NCBI RefSeq assembly: GCF_001623525.1
Contig: NZ_CP015225.1
Span: 4,600,501 to 4,664,500, forward strand
DNA: 64,000 nt
Origin: Pseudomonas fluorescens
GTDB lineage: Bacteria > Pseudomonadota > Gammaproteobacteria > Pseudomonadales > Pseudomonadaceae
Reading direction: 5' to 3'
In this document: in pieces, positions 47,933 through 57,343 of the stretch
Layout: each line of letters starts with the position of its first letter
Numbering within the stretch: the stretch's first letter is position 1
Program-made: the position numbers and the translations under genes
The notes under the pieces: model-generated
What the model was told of the DNA's origin: nothing
Databases searched by the model: none
The model's input: the letters and a program-made list of their open reading frames with translations, nothing else

Positions 47933-49888
47933 TGTTTCAGGATCACCCCACCGCCGAGGCTCCCCAACCAACTGCCCCTGCACCCCAAACAACCCCATCT
48001 CACGAATCACCGCCAACTCCCCCTCCGTCTCAACCCGCTCAGCAATCAAAGGCAAGTCAATACTGTGGGCCGCGCGCTGGATAGCCTCGATGAACAAACG
48101 TTTATCACTTTCCTGATCAATCGCGCGGATATAGCTGCCATCGATCTTCAGGTAAGCCAGCCCCAGCCGCGACAAATTGCCGATCATGCTGAACCGCCCA
48201 CCAAAACGCTGCAGGCTCAAGGAAAAGCCAAGTTCGCGCAGACGCCGGGTCAACTGCTCCAGCACCGCTTGCTCCGGCAGTTGCTCTTCGCCAATCTCCA
48301 GGGTCAAGCGCGACCCGAGGTTGGAATGCGCCCGCAGGATCTCAAAGATCTTGTTCAGCGCCTGCGGATCGGCCAAGGTCGCCGAAGACAGGTTCAACGC
48401 CAGGGATTGCTCATGCCCGGCCATTTGCCTGAGCACTTGTTCGAGCATCAAACGGTCCAGGCGCGCGGTCCAGCCGAAGCGCTCCAACCAGGGCAGGAAA
48501 CGCCCAGCAGGGATGGTCTGGCCCTGCTCGTCGAGCAACCGCGACAGCACTTTGTAATGCAACACCACCTGGGTGTCCCGGGCGGCCACCACCGGCTGGA
48601 AGTACAGCTCGAAGCGCTGATGATTCAAGGCCTGGTCGAGCAGCGTGTGCCAGGCATGGTGATCGTCACCGACGCTGGCCACCGCGCTGTGATCCAGGCA
48701 GGCCCAACCCGGTTCGCCCTGGCTTTCGGCCTGGGCCAGGGCCTGGTCGCCGAGCTGCAGCACCGCTTGCGGCGAGTCGCCATGGACGAACGGCGCCAGC
48801 CCGATGGAGGCCACCGACGCCACATCCGTCGCACCGGTCGCATGCAGGCTCGCCAATGCAGCCTCAAGGTTCTGCGCCAGTTGCAGCGCTTCCTCGCGCA
48901 CCAGCCCAGGTGCCAACACCGCAAACTCTCCACCGCGAATACGCGTGACCAAGTTGTGGGTTTCCGGATACCGCGCACATTCACGCAGCAATTGCTCACC
49001 CACGGCCTGGAGCAACTGGTCGGTGCGCTGCCCGCCCAACCGCTGGTTCAAACCGGCCAGGTCCTTGACCCGCAACAACAGCAGATAACCGGAACTGGCC
49101 TGCTCCGGGTTGCTCACCCGGGCATTGAGCTGCATTTCGAAATAACGCCGGTTGGCCAGGCCCGTGAGGTTGTCCTGGTAGGACTCGACCCGCAGTTTCT
49201 CGCTGCGCTCGGCCTGCTCCTGGAACAGCGCCTTGAGCTTCTCGACCATCTGGTTCATCGCCTGCACCACCCGGCGCAGTTCAGGCGTGCGCGGCAGCTC
49301 CGGCAGGCTCAGGAATTCGCGACGGGCAATGGCATGGGACTGATGCACCATGTAGTCCAGCGGCTTGAGCTGGCGACGCAGCAGCAAGGCCCCCAGCACC
49401 GCACTCACGGCGCCACACAGCAAAAGCCAACCCAGGCTGCCCAAGGCGCTCTGCCACAGCTTGGCGAGGGCGAACATCGGGTGGCTGACCACTTCAACTC
49501 GCGCCGCCTGTTCCCAGCCGCGGCTGACGATGGCGTCGCCACCGGCCGGTTCCAGGCCGATCAGCTTGACGAACCATTGCGGCACGCTGCCGGCGTCCGG
49601 CGTGCCGGTGCGCTCGACGAGGGTCCTGTCGGTGGCCACGTCGACCACGCGGATGCTGGCGTAGTAGCCGCTGTCGAAGATCGAGCTGACCATCAGCTCC
49701 ACCATCGCCGGGTCGTCGATGTTCGGCGTCAGCGACAGGGCCAGCGCCGTGGCCGCATCCTGGGCGTGGGAGCGCAACTGGTTGACGTACTGGGCCCGCG
49801 AGCTCTCCAGGCTGACCATGAAGCTGCCGCTGAAGGCAACCACCAGGAACAGACAGATAGCGATCAACAGCTGTTTGAACAAGGACAT
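47900..49888 (-). CDS. lapD: LapD, inner-membrane c-di-GMP receptor
   Basis: A 662-residue receptor with an N-terminal membrane helix (LLIAICLFLVVAFSGSFMV), a periplasmic PAS-like domain (about 22-150), a second helix and a HAMP domain. A degenerate GGDEF domain (RGGEF in place of GGDEF) and a degenerate EAL domain (KVLSR in place of EAL) follow, so it binds c-di-GMP without making or breaking it. When c-di-GMP is bound, the periplasmic domain holds LapG and LapA stays on the surface. It lies 14 bp after lapG. The last about nine residues come from an inserted repeat, making it slightly longer than usual (about 648). Confidence 0.95.
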   Translation of the reverse strand: MSLFKQLLIAICLFLVVAFSGSFMVSLESSRAQYVNQLRSHAQDAATALALSLTPNIDDPAMVELMVSSIFDSGYYASIRVVDVATDRTLVERTGTPDAGSVPQWFVKLIGLEPAGGDAIVSRGWEQAARVEVVSHPMFALAKLWQSALGSLGWLLLCGAVSAVLGALLLRRQLKPLDYMVHQSHAIARREFLSLPELPRTPELRRVVQAMNQMVEKLKALFQEQAERSEKLRVESYQDNLTGLANRRYFEMQLNARVSNPEQASSGYLLLLRVKDLAGLNQRLGGQRTDQLLQAVGEQLLRECARYPETHNLVTRIRGGEFAVLAPGLVREEALQLAQNLEAALASLHATGATDVASVASIGLAPFVHGDSPQAVLQLGDQALAQAESQGEPGWACLDHSAVASVGDDHHAWHTLLDQALNHQRFELYFQPVVAARDTQVVLHYKVLSRLLDEQGQTIPAGRFLPWLERFGWTARLDRLMLEQVLRQMAGHEQSLALNLSSATLADPQALNKIFEILRAHSNLGSRLTLEIGEEQLPEQAVLEQLTRRLRELGFSLSLQRFGGRFSMIGNLSRLGLAYLKIDGSYIRAIDQESDKRLFIEAIQRAAHSIDLPLIAERVETEGELAVIREMGLFGVQGQLVGEPRRWGDPETLIVPPLRVGM

Positions 49889-49902
49889 CTGAGCGCGCGC
49901 TC

Positions 49903-50595
49903 CTAGTTAGTCGTCTCGACCGGAAAACCTTCGGCCTGCATTTTTTTCAACACATCCTGCCACCGGGACAGGCGCTTGGTGTCACCCACTTTCTTGTTGC
50001 CCTTGGCGCCCGGCAGCCACAGCCCTTCGGCATTGAAAGAGTAGACCGGGAGCAAGTCGGTTCGCTGGCTGGCCGGCTGGATGCCGTCGATCAGGCTGTC
50101 GAGTACCAGCGGCATCGCCTCGGGCGTGGCGTAGTAGGTGAGCACCATGTGCGCACGGTTCTGCCGCAAGGCCTTGACGTAGGTGATGCGCAGCTTGTCA
50201 CTGGACACCCCGAGATGACGCAGGCTGAAGTACTTGGCGATGGCGTAGTCTTCACAATCACCGGCGCCCTTCCACAGGGCCTGGATCGGGGTTTCCCAGT
50301 AGTCGACTTCACGCCACAGGTCGATGTCTTCCACGTAGCGCACCTGTTTGTTGAAAAACAGGTTCACCACCTTGAGCTGTTCGAGTTCCGGAATCTGTTT
50401 CTGGGTCGCCAACAGTTGCTGCCATGCGTCGATCCGTTGCTGACCTTCGCCCAAGGGACCATATAACGCTTGCGCCCGTCGGCTGATCTGCGCAAAGTCC
50501 CAGTCGGCCTGCAGGCCGCCCAGCATCAGGCCGGCCAGCAACAATGCCGAACATAGCCAGCGCAAGGACCTGAGGACAGGGAACGGTGCAGCCAA
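49903..50595 (-). CDS. lapG: LapG, periplasmic cysteine protease
   Basis: A 230-residue bacterial transglutaminase-like cysteine protease with an N-terminal signal segment (WLCSALLLAGLMLGGL) and the catalytic triad Cys114 (GAGDCEDYAIAKY), His149 (RAHMVLTYY) and Asp166 (VLDSLIDG). It cuts LapA at the N-terminal TAAG site and releases the adhesin when c-di-GMP is low; LapD restrains it. The start is uncertain: a TTG at 50593-50595 opens the frame and no upstream ATG fits; another TTG at residue 11 is possible. Operon with lapD. Confidence 0.94.
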   Translation of the reverse strand: MAAPFPVLRSLRWLCSALLLAGLMLGGLQADWDFAQISRRAQALYGPLGEGQQRIDAWQQLLATQKQIPELEQLKVVNLFFNKQVRYVEDIDLWREVDYWETPIQALWKGAGDCEDYAIAKYFSLRHLGVSSDKLRITYVKALRQNRAHMVLTYYATPEAMPLVLDSLIDGIQPASQRTDLLPVYSFNAEGLWLPGAKGNKKVGDTKRLSRWQDVLKKMQAEGFPVETTN

Positions 50596-50797
50596 GGGAA
50601 ATACGTCCGAAAAGGGTCGTTGGAAATTCGTTGGATGGTGACGCCTGGCCCACTAAAAGACAATGGCAAGGTGCAATCACCGCAGGCAGACTAAACTTTA
50701 GTTCAGGAACCTCCGGTCGAGAGACTTTGACGGCTCACCAACCTGTAACTAACGTGAGCCTGGATCCAATTTTTACTACCAATCAGGGTGCGTTGTC

Positions 50798-51490
50798 GTG
50801 ACACAGAAGCCCAAACCGCTCAGCACTATCCAGATCAACGGCCCCATTCCCGCTGACCAGGCACGCTCGATCATCGAAGAGTCTCTGCGCGAGGCCATCC
50901 TCGATGGACGCTTGCCTTGCGGTACCGCCCTGCGCCAGCAGGAACTGGCCGACCTGTTCGGCGTGAGCCGCATGCCGGTGCGCGAGGCGTTGCGCCAGCT
51001 CGAAGCGCAGTCACTGCTCAATGTGGTTCAGCATAAGGGCGCCGTCGTGGCACCGTTGATCACCAACAATGCGGTAGAAACCTATGCCCTGCGTTCGGTC
51101 CTGGAATCGTTCGCCTTGCGCCTGTCCATCCCCTTGCTCGATGACAGCGACCTGGCAATGGCCGCCCAGTACATCGAACAGCTGGAAACGGAAACCGAAC
51201 ACGCCGAGATCGGCAAGCTCAACCGGCTGTTCCACATGTCGCTTTATCACAAGGCCCCCAACAGCAAGCTGCTGGACCTGATCGAGCGCGAGCTCAATGA
51301 AGAAGAGCGCTTCCTGCGCTTTCATCTGTCGTCCATGGGCCTGGGCAAGTTGAGCCAGGACGATCATCGCGCGCTGCTCGAGGCCGCGCGAGCCAAAGAC
51401 ATCGATAAAGCGATCGTATTGCTGGAACGGCACCTGGAAAAAGCCTCTGTCACCATGCGCCGGTACTTGGAACAGTTGTCGAAGCTGTGA
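50798..51490 (+). CDS. GntR-family transcriptional regulator (FCD type)
   Basis: A 230-residue regulator. The N-terminal winged helix has the GntR motif (ELADLFGVSRMPVREALRQLEAQ), and the C-terminal FCD domain has the metal/ligand residues spread as NRLFHMSLYHKAPN, DDHRALLEA and ERHLEKA. The start is a GTG with AGGGTG upstream. It lies 685 bp upstream of mgoB in the same direction and divergent from lapG. GntR/FCD proteins usually repress a neighbouring operon until a small carboxylate or amino-acid-like ligand binds, so mgoBCAD is a candidate target, though not proven. Confidence 0.9.
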   Translation: MTQKPKPLSTIQINGPIPADQARSIIEESLREAILDGRLPCGTALRQQELADLFGVSRMPVREALRQLEAQSLLNVVQHKGAVVAPLITNNAVETYALRSVLESFALRLSIPLLDDSDLAMAAQYIEQLETETEHAEIGKLNRLFHMSLYHKAPNSKLLDLIERELNEEERFLRFHLSSMGLGKLSQDDHRALLEAARAKDIDKAIVLLERHLEKASVTMRRYLEQLSKL

Positions 51491-52175
51491 TCCCACGTCG
51501 GCGCTCCGTCCGGCGTAAAAATTTCTTACATATCCTTCCGACTCACTTGTCGCCTGCGCGGCGCGGCCTGGCCGTGGCCGCGACTCGCCGTCCCATCAGT
51601 TCAATGGCACTGCCATCGATTTGGGCTCACTCTTGCGCTTGTCGATTCAAAACAGACCTGAAGAAGTCAACGCCTGGCTGAGGCCAGACGAATCGAAGCC
51701 AATACGCAAGGAGCGTCGTCCAACCGGCGGGATGATCGGATGTCCGACCGACGTCCTGCCCATAACATAAAAGTTATTAACTCCCCGATCCCTGAAGTGC
51801 TCCGAGTGAGGCATTCACTCGAACTATTCGATTCTGATACTCGCAAATCGGAAGGAGCTTCTTCGCCCAAATAAAACTTATATAAAAAGTTTTAAAAGCC
51901 CTCTTCGCGCCCAATAAAACATCAACTTTAAATAATTAAAAAAATACTTGCCGACAACTTGTTTCATGCATTAGTTTTTTATTCGTCGCGTTACTTGCGG
52001 CCCTTTCGCTTTTTGACAAACCCTTTAAACACAGGCAACACAAGCCCACAACCCGTACTGAAAGCGAACACTTAAGCCACTTGGGTAATTCATGGATTCC
52101 GGTTCAGGCTCCCGCTCGTCTTAATTAAACAACGAGCAACCTTCCGGACAAAACATCATTGATGAGGACGTTCCG
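51491..52175 (+). promoter_or_regulatory. Long AT-rich upstream region of the mgo operon
   Basis: 685 bp without a convincing gene, AT-rich at 51,830-52,020. It should contain the mgoB promoter. A TTGCCGACAA partial palindrome lies at 51,948-51,957, and TCATGGATT, close to the RsmA/E motif (CANGGA), lies at 52,090-52,098, about 80 bases before the mgoB ATG. GATGAGGACG serves as ribosome binding site for mgoB. All calls by eye. Confidence 0.4.
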
Positions 52176-52952
52176 ATGCAGCCATCCAAAGAACAACTAT
52201 CTCTGAAAAAACACGAACTTGGCCAACACCCGGTTTTTTCCGAGATTACATCAATCGATCTGTTACGCCGCTTTATGGAAAGCCATGTCTTTGCCGTCTG
52301 GGACTTCATGTCGCTGACCAAGCGGCTGCAACGCGAACTCACCTGCGTCCACCTGCCCTGGCTGCCGCCGGCCGACCCGCACGCGGCACGCTTGATCAAT
52401 GAAATCGTACTGGGAGAAGAGTCGGATGACCGCCCCGGCGCAGGCTATTGCAGCCACTTCGAACTGTACCTGGACGCCATGCGGGAAATCGGTGCCGATA
52501 CCCGCGCGATCGAGCAATTCATCACCCTGCAACAGGAAGGCGTCAGCCCCGAGACTGCGCTGGACAGCGTGGAGGTCGAGCCGGCGGCGGCGCGGTTTGT
52601 CCGCCAGACCTTGCACACCGCTCTGCACGCACCGGCCCACAGTGTGGCCGCCGCCTTCGTGCACGGTCGCGAGAGTGTCATCCCGCAGATGTTCCAGCGC
52701 ATGCTCGACGCTTGGGGCATTGGCCTGGATCAGGCGCCGACCTTTCGTTATTACCTGCAACGGCACATCGAAGTCGATTCCGAAGACCATGGCCCGGCGG
52801 CAGAAAAGTTGTTGGCCCGGCTGATCGATGGCGACCCACAGCGCGAAACCGAAGTACTGGTCGCCGCGCTCGCCGCTGTCCACAGCCGCGCGGCCCTGTG
52901 GGATGGCTTGCGCCAGAGCATGACCCAGCCGGTTGCACAGGTGATGCCATGA
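52176..52952 (+). CDS. mgoB: MgoB/PvfA, haem-oxygenase-like diiron protein (DUF3050-like)
   Basis: A 258-residue helical protein of the haem-oxygenase-like diiron (HDO) type as in mgoB/pvfA. Candidate metal ligands occur in conserved-looking motifs: [13 protein letters not shown] (E35/H37), GEESD (81-82), [12 protein letters not shown] (H94/E96), [10 protein letters not shown] (E166) and [11 protein letters not shown] (H197, D201, H205). It is first in mgoBCAD and overlaps mgoC by the ATGA at 52949-52952. In the known mgo/pvf pathway it works with the N-oxygenase and NRPS to make a diazeniumdiolate signal; its own step is not clear to me. Confidence 0.88.
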   Translation: MQPSKEQLSLKKHELGQHPVFSEITSIDLLRRFMESHVFAVWDFMSLTKRLQRELTCVHLPWLPPADPHAARLINEIVLGEESDDRPGAGYCSHFELYLDAMREIGADTRAIEQFITLQQEGVSPETALDSVEVEPAAARFVRQTLHTALHAPAHSVAAAFVHGRESVIPQMFQRMLDAWGIGLDQAPTFRYYLQRHIEVDSEDHGPAAEKLLARLIDGDPQRETEVLVAALAAVHSRAALWDGLRQSMTQPVAQVMP

Positions 52953-53881
52953 ACGCTGTCGAATACCAATCCTTCGCCGACGCCTGGGAAAGTCGCGCCA
53001 CGATCCGTACCCGGCCACGGCGGCGGGTCGAAAACGACGACAAGCTGATCTTCCCCATGAGCCGCCAGCCGCTGGTGCACAGCCAGACCTTCCTCAGCCA
53101 CTGCCCGCAATTGCGCGACTTTGTGCTGGTGCAGAGCCTTTACAAGTTCATCAACGACGTGGTGATTTTCGAGACCGAACTGGTGGACCACACCGCCCGC
53201 CGCATTGCCAAGAACCGCTTCGGCATCGAATTCCCGTTCGCCTGCCGCTACGACGCGATGACCGTGGTGGTGGACGAGGATTATCACGCGCTGGTGGCGA
53301 TGGACTTCATGCAGCAGACCATCGACATGACCGGCATCGCACCGATCCCGTTGCCGGGGCAGATCGAACTCAGCCGCGCGATACCGGCGACCCTGGCCCA
53401 GGCGCCGGAACATTTGCTCAGCGCCGTGGAGCTGATCTGCATCGCCATTGCCGAGAACACCGTCACTAACGAAGTGGCGGCCTTCGCCCGGGACGACTCG
53501 GTCAAGGCCTCGATCAAGGGGCTGATGGCCGATCACTTGCTCGACGAGGGCCGCCACTCCGGTTTCTGGACGCGACTGGTGCAGATCTACTGGCGCACCG
53601 CGCCCGAAGAGGACCGCGCGGCGATTGCACGCTTGATGCCCGGGTTCATCGTCCAGTACCTGGCGAGCGACCTGCAGCAAGCGTTCGACGTCGAGCTGAT
53701 CGCGCACCTGCCCGTCGACGAATCGGTACGCCAATCGCTGCGTGAAGACGCCAGTGCGCTGGCCTACCCCATCAATCGTTTTCACCCGTTGGTGGGCAAC
53801 ATCACGCGCTTTTTCCGCAGCAGCTCGATGCTCGCGTCCCCCTGCGTACGCGACGCCCTCGCTGATTACCTGACTCCATGA
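52949..53881 (+). CDS. mgoC: MgoC/PvfB, AurF-like diiron N-oxygenase
   Basis: A 310-residue protein of the AurF (p-aminobenzoate N-oxygenase) family. Metal ligands fit the family spacing: ETE (75-77), DEDYHA (E110, H113), AENTVTNE (169-175) and HLLDEGRH (H196, E200, H203). It oxidises an amine nitrogen, supplying the N-oxygen of the diazeniumdiolate. The start ATG at 52949 overlaps mgoB by 4 bp; the frame is open far upstream within mgoB, but that is shadow. mgoA begins 10 bp after its stop. Confidence 0.93.
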   Translation: MNAVEYQSFADAWESRATIRTRPRRRVENDDKLIFPMSRQPLVHSQTFLSHCPQLRDFVLVQSLYKFINDVVIFETELVDHTARRIAKNRFGIEFPFACRYDAMTVVVDEDYHALVAMDFMQQTIDMTGIAPIPLPGQIELSRAIPATLAQAPEHLLSAVELICIAIAENTVTNEVAAFARDDSVKASIKGLMADHLLDEGRHSGFWTRLVQIYWRTAPEEDRAAIARLMPGFIVQYLASDLQQAFDVELIAHLPVDESVRQSLREDASALAYPINRFHPLVGNITRFFRSSSMLASPCVRDALADYLTP

Positions 53882-53891
53882 GGACCTTTCG

Positions 53892-56800
53892 ATGAAACGC
53901 CTCGAAATTGCAGTGCCTGGTACCAGCCAGGCCATGGCCGAACTGGCCCGGGAACTGGAGCTGCACGGCCATGGCATCGTGGATTGGCAATCGCCGGCCA
54001 ACCACGGCATGGTCGACTTGTTGCTCGACGACGGTACGACACCGCGGGCCATTGAAGCCCGCTCATGCCTCCAGGTGCGCGTGGCGCTGCGCACGCTATC
54101 CGGCGAGGTATTGCCGCAACCGGTGGTGATATTTCGCGACGGCGCGCAGCGGCTGTTGTGCCAGGAGGTGATTGCGCCGCAAAGCGATGGCAACGGTCAG
54201 TCCCTGCGGTTGCGTACCCTGGCGACAGTGGTCGAGACCGGCGCACGGCTGGTCAGCCAGTTATCCCGGGATGACACCTGCTTCGATCACTGGCCGACGG
54301 TGCACGCTGACGCTGTCGAGCAGCCCCTGCTCGGGCTCGACGCGCTGGAGCCGCTGGCGTTCGAGCACGGCCTCAATCGGCCGCCAGTACCTTGGCTGCT
54401 CGCCGCCGCCGACATGCCGGTGATGCACAGCATTGAACAGCGCATGCTCGACGACGCGGCGCAACCAGCCCTGTGGGTCGATGGGCAATTCATCGACTAC
54501 AAATCCTTGCGCCGCCTGGCGCTGGGGTTGCAACAGCCGATGTTGCAGAGGTTAAGCGGCGCGGCCAAGCGCCCCTTGGTGATCGGTGTGTGCCTGCCCA
54601 AGTCTGCGCACCTATATGCGGCGATCCTGGCGGTGCTGGGCTGTGGGGCGGTGTACCTGCCGCTGGACCCGCAGCATCCGGCGCAACGTCGGCGCTTCAT
54701 CCTGGAAAATGCCCAGGCGGACCTGCTGCTGCACGACGGCGACAGCGACCTGGGCGACCTGTCGGTGCCAACGCTGAATGTCCATCAACTGCCATCGCCC
54801 AAGCCAGGCATCCCAGCCTCGTTGATTCGCCGCACAGTGGACAGCGACGAACCGGCTGTGGCGATCTACACCTCTGGCACCACCGGCCAGCCCAAGGGCG
54901 TGTTGCTCAGCCACCGCAACCTCAGTCATTTCTGTGCCTGGTACGGCGACTACGTCGGGTTGCAGCGCGACAGCCGGGCGTTGCAGTTTTCCACCATCAA
55001 CTTTGATGCGTCGCTGCTGGATATCCTGCCGACGTTCATCCACGGCGCCTTGCTGGTGGTGCCCAGCGAAGACCAGCGCCGCGATCCGCAGCAATTGGTC
55101 GCGTTGATTCACCAGCAGCACATCAGCCACGCCTTTCTGCCGCCTGCGCTGCTGAGCGTCATGCCCCTTGATGCACCGCTGGGCCTGGCGCACCTGATCA
55201 CCGGTGGCGATGTCTGTGAACCGTTCGTGATCGAACAGCTCGCGCCACAATGCCAGTTCCACAACATCTACGGCCCGACCGAAACCACAGTGCTGGCGAC
55301 CACACGACAGTTCGGCGTCGGCGACAACAACCGCAACCTCGGCGTGCCCATCGCCAATGGCCAGGTCTTGATCCTGGACGAACAGTTGCAGCCGGTTCCC
55401 CAAGGTGTGCCCGGAGAGTTGTACATCGCCGGCCCGGGCGTCGGCCTCGGCTATCTGAACGACCCGGCGCTGACCGCGACGCGTTACCTCGACCTGACAC
55501 TGCCCACCGGGCAAGTGCTGCGGGTTTATCGCACGGGTGATATCGGCCAGTGGACCGACAACGGCATCGAACTGTGTGGCCGGCGCGATAACCAGGTGAA
55601 GATCCGCGGTTTTCGGGTCGAGCCCGAGGAGATCGAACACTGCCTGCGTGATAGCCAGTTGTTTCGCCAAGTGGCAGTGGGGGTCGATGAACGGCGGCGA
55701 ATCCTGGCGTTCCTGGTTCATCCCGAGCACTCCGGCGACGCCCTCCAGGCGTTGCGCGATCACGTGCAGAACAGCTTGCCCAGCTACATGCACCCGGCCG
55801 CCTACGTCGAATTGCCGAGCCTGCCGTACACCAGCAACGGCAAGGTCGATCGCCGGGCCTTGCTCACCATGGCGGTGCAGGTGCAGGTCGATGGCCAACG
55901 CCGCCAGCCACAGAACGCCCTGGAGACGCAATTGCAGCAACTGTGGGCAGAGCTGCTTGAACTACCCGTCGAGGACATCGCCACCGACGAAAGCTTCTTC
56001 AACCTCGGCGGGCATTCGATCCTGCTGTCGCGACTGTTGTTGAGCATCCGCCAGGTGTTCGGCCGCAGCCTGTCGATCAACCGCTTTATCGAAGCGCCAA
56101 CGCTGATGACCTTGGCCAAGTTGCTGGACGATCCTGATCAAAACAGTGCCTCGATCCTCAGCCCCCAAGCCTTCATCGATGCCGAGGCCGAACTCAACCT
56201 CGATCCGCTGCCCATCAGCCAATGCGGCGATGTGCACAAGGTGGTGGTGACTGGCGCCAACAGCTTTCTCGGCGTGCACATCGTCGAGGCACTGCTGGCC
56301 TGGGGCGCCACCGAAGTCGCGTGCCTGGTGCGTGCGAGCGCTGAACAAAGCGCGGCCGAGCGCTTCTCCCAGGCCCTGCGGGACAATCACCTGACCCACC
56401 TGGACCTGGACCGCGTCAGTGTGTACGCCGCCGACATCACCCAACCGCAATTGGGCCTGCCAGACGACGTCTACACCCGCATAGACCGCACCTTCGGCGC
56501 GCTGGTGCACAACGCCGCCCACGTCAACCATGTGCTCGACTACGAGTCCCTGGCGCGGGACAACGTGGAGCCGATCTTCGAGTGCCTGCGCCTGTGTGAA
56601 GGGCGCAGCAAGAAGATCTTCAACTTCGTCTCCACGCTGTCCGCCTCCAGTGCCCTGGATGCCGACGGCCAGGTGCTGGAACAGCCGGCCGCCGAGACGC
56701 CGCCGATCTACATCAAGAACGGCTACAACCTGTCCAAATGGGTCGGCGAACGGATCCTGCAGCGGGCTCGTGATCGCGGGGTGTGGGTCAACCTGTTCCG

Positions 56801-57311
56801 CCCCGGCAACATCAGTTTCAACAGCCTGACCGGGGTCTGCCAGCCCCACAAGAATCGCTTGATGCTGATGCTCAAGGGCTCGATCCAACTCGGCCAGGTA
56901 CCGGAGCTGTCTCTCAATTTCGACCTGATGCCGGTGGATTTCCTGGCCCGCTTCATCGCCTTCCACGCCAGCCGTTACCAGCCGACGCAAGCGGTGTTCA
57001 ACCTGCACAACCCGCAGCCTTTGAGCTGGGACGCTTATGTCGCCTCGTTTCGCGACAGCGGCCGGGAGTTTTCGTTGGTCAGCGTCGCCGAGTGGCAACG
57101 GCAATTGGCGCGGGTCGATGCCGACAACGCGTTGTTTGGCGTGCTGGGTTTCTACCTCAACGGCTTCGAGGAGGACATCGGCGATATCTCGCTGATCAGC
57201 CACGACAACGCCCGCGCCGGCGTGCGGCAGATGGGCGCCAGCTACCCGGAAAAGTCCCCGGCCCTGCTGCGTCGCGGCGCCGAGTACCTCAAGGCCATCG
57301 ACTTCATCTGA
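53892..57311 (+). CDS. mgoA: MgoA/PvfC, NRPS with A-T-R organisation
   Basis: An 1139-residue single-module synthetase. Residues 1-175 are an N-terminal region I do not recognise. The adenylation domain runs at about 180-660: A3 YTSGTTGQPKG (326-336), A5 YGPTETT (460-466), A7 YRTGD, A8 and A10 NGKVD with Lys651. The carrier domain has LGGHSI with Ser709 for the phosphopantetheine arm. The reductase domain (784-1139) has an NAD(P)H loop VTGANSFLG and YNLSK (Tyr945, Lys949). My hand alignment of the specificity pocket gives D-A-L-F-I-G-I-V-L-K, compatible with a branched aliphatic amino acid. The module loads an amino acid and releases it reductively; with MgoB/C it makes the signal precursor. 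No condensation or thioesterase domain is seen. Confidence 0.95.
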   Translation: MKRLEIAVPGTSQAMAELARELELHGHGIVDWQSPANHGMVDLLLDDGTTPRAIEARSCLQVRVALRTLSGEVLPQPVVIFRDGAQRLLCQEVIAPQSDGNGQSLRLRTLATVVETGARLVSQLSRDDTCFDHWPTVHADAVEQPLLGLDALEPLAFEHGLNRPPVPWLLAAADMPVMHSIEQRMLDDAAQPALWVDGQFIDYKSLRRLALGLQQPMLQRLSGAAKRPLVIGVCLPKSAHLYAAILAVLGCGAVYLPLDPQHPAQRRRFILENAQADLLLHDGDSDLGDLSVPTLNVHQLPSPKPGIPASLIRRTVDSDEPAVAIYTSGTTGQPKGVLLSHRNLSHFCAWYGDYVGLQRDSRALQFSTINFDASLLDILPTFIHGALLVVPSEDQRRDPQQLVALIHQQHISHAFLPPALLSVMPLDAPLGLAHLITGGDVCEPFVIEQLAPQCQFHNIYGPTETTVLATTRQFGVGDNNRNLGVPIANGQVLILDEQLQPVPQGVPGELYIAGPGVGLGYLNDPALTATRYLDLTLPTGQVLRVYRTGDIGQWTDNGIELCGRRDNQVKIRGFRVEPEEIEHCLRDSQLFRQVAVGVDERRRILAFLVHPEHSGDALQALRDHVQNSLPSYMHPAAYVELPSLPYTSNGKVDRRALLTMAVQVQVDGQRRQPQNALETQLQQLWAELLELPVEDIATDESFFNLGGHSILLSRLLLSIRQVFGRSLSINRFIEAPTLMTLAKLLDDPDQNSASILSPQAFIDAEAELNLDPLPISQCGDVHKVVVTGANSFLGVHIVEALLAWGATEVACLVRASAEQSAAERFSQALRDNHLTHLDLDRVSVYAADITQPQLGLPDDVYTRIDRTFGALVHNAAHVNHVLDYESLARDNVEPIFECLRLCEGRSKKIFNFVSTLSASSALDADGQVLEQPAAETPPIYIKNGYNLSKWVGERILQRARDRGVWVNLFRPGNISFNSLTGVCQPHKNRLMLMLKGSIQLGQVPELSLNFDLMPVDFLARFIAFHASRYQPTQAVFNLHNPQPLSWDAYVASFRDSGREFSLVSVAEWQRQLARVDADNALFGVLGFYLNGFEEDIGDISLISHDNARAGVRQMGASYPEKSPALLRRGAEYLKAIDFI

Positions 57312-57343
57312 AACACCCTCAACCCAAAGCAAGGAGCAAGACC

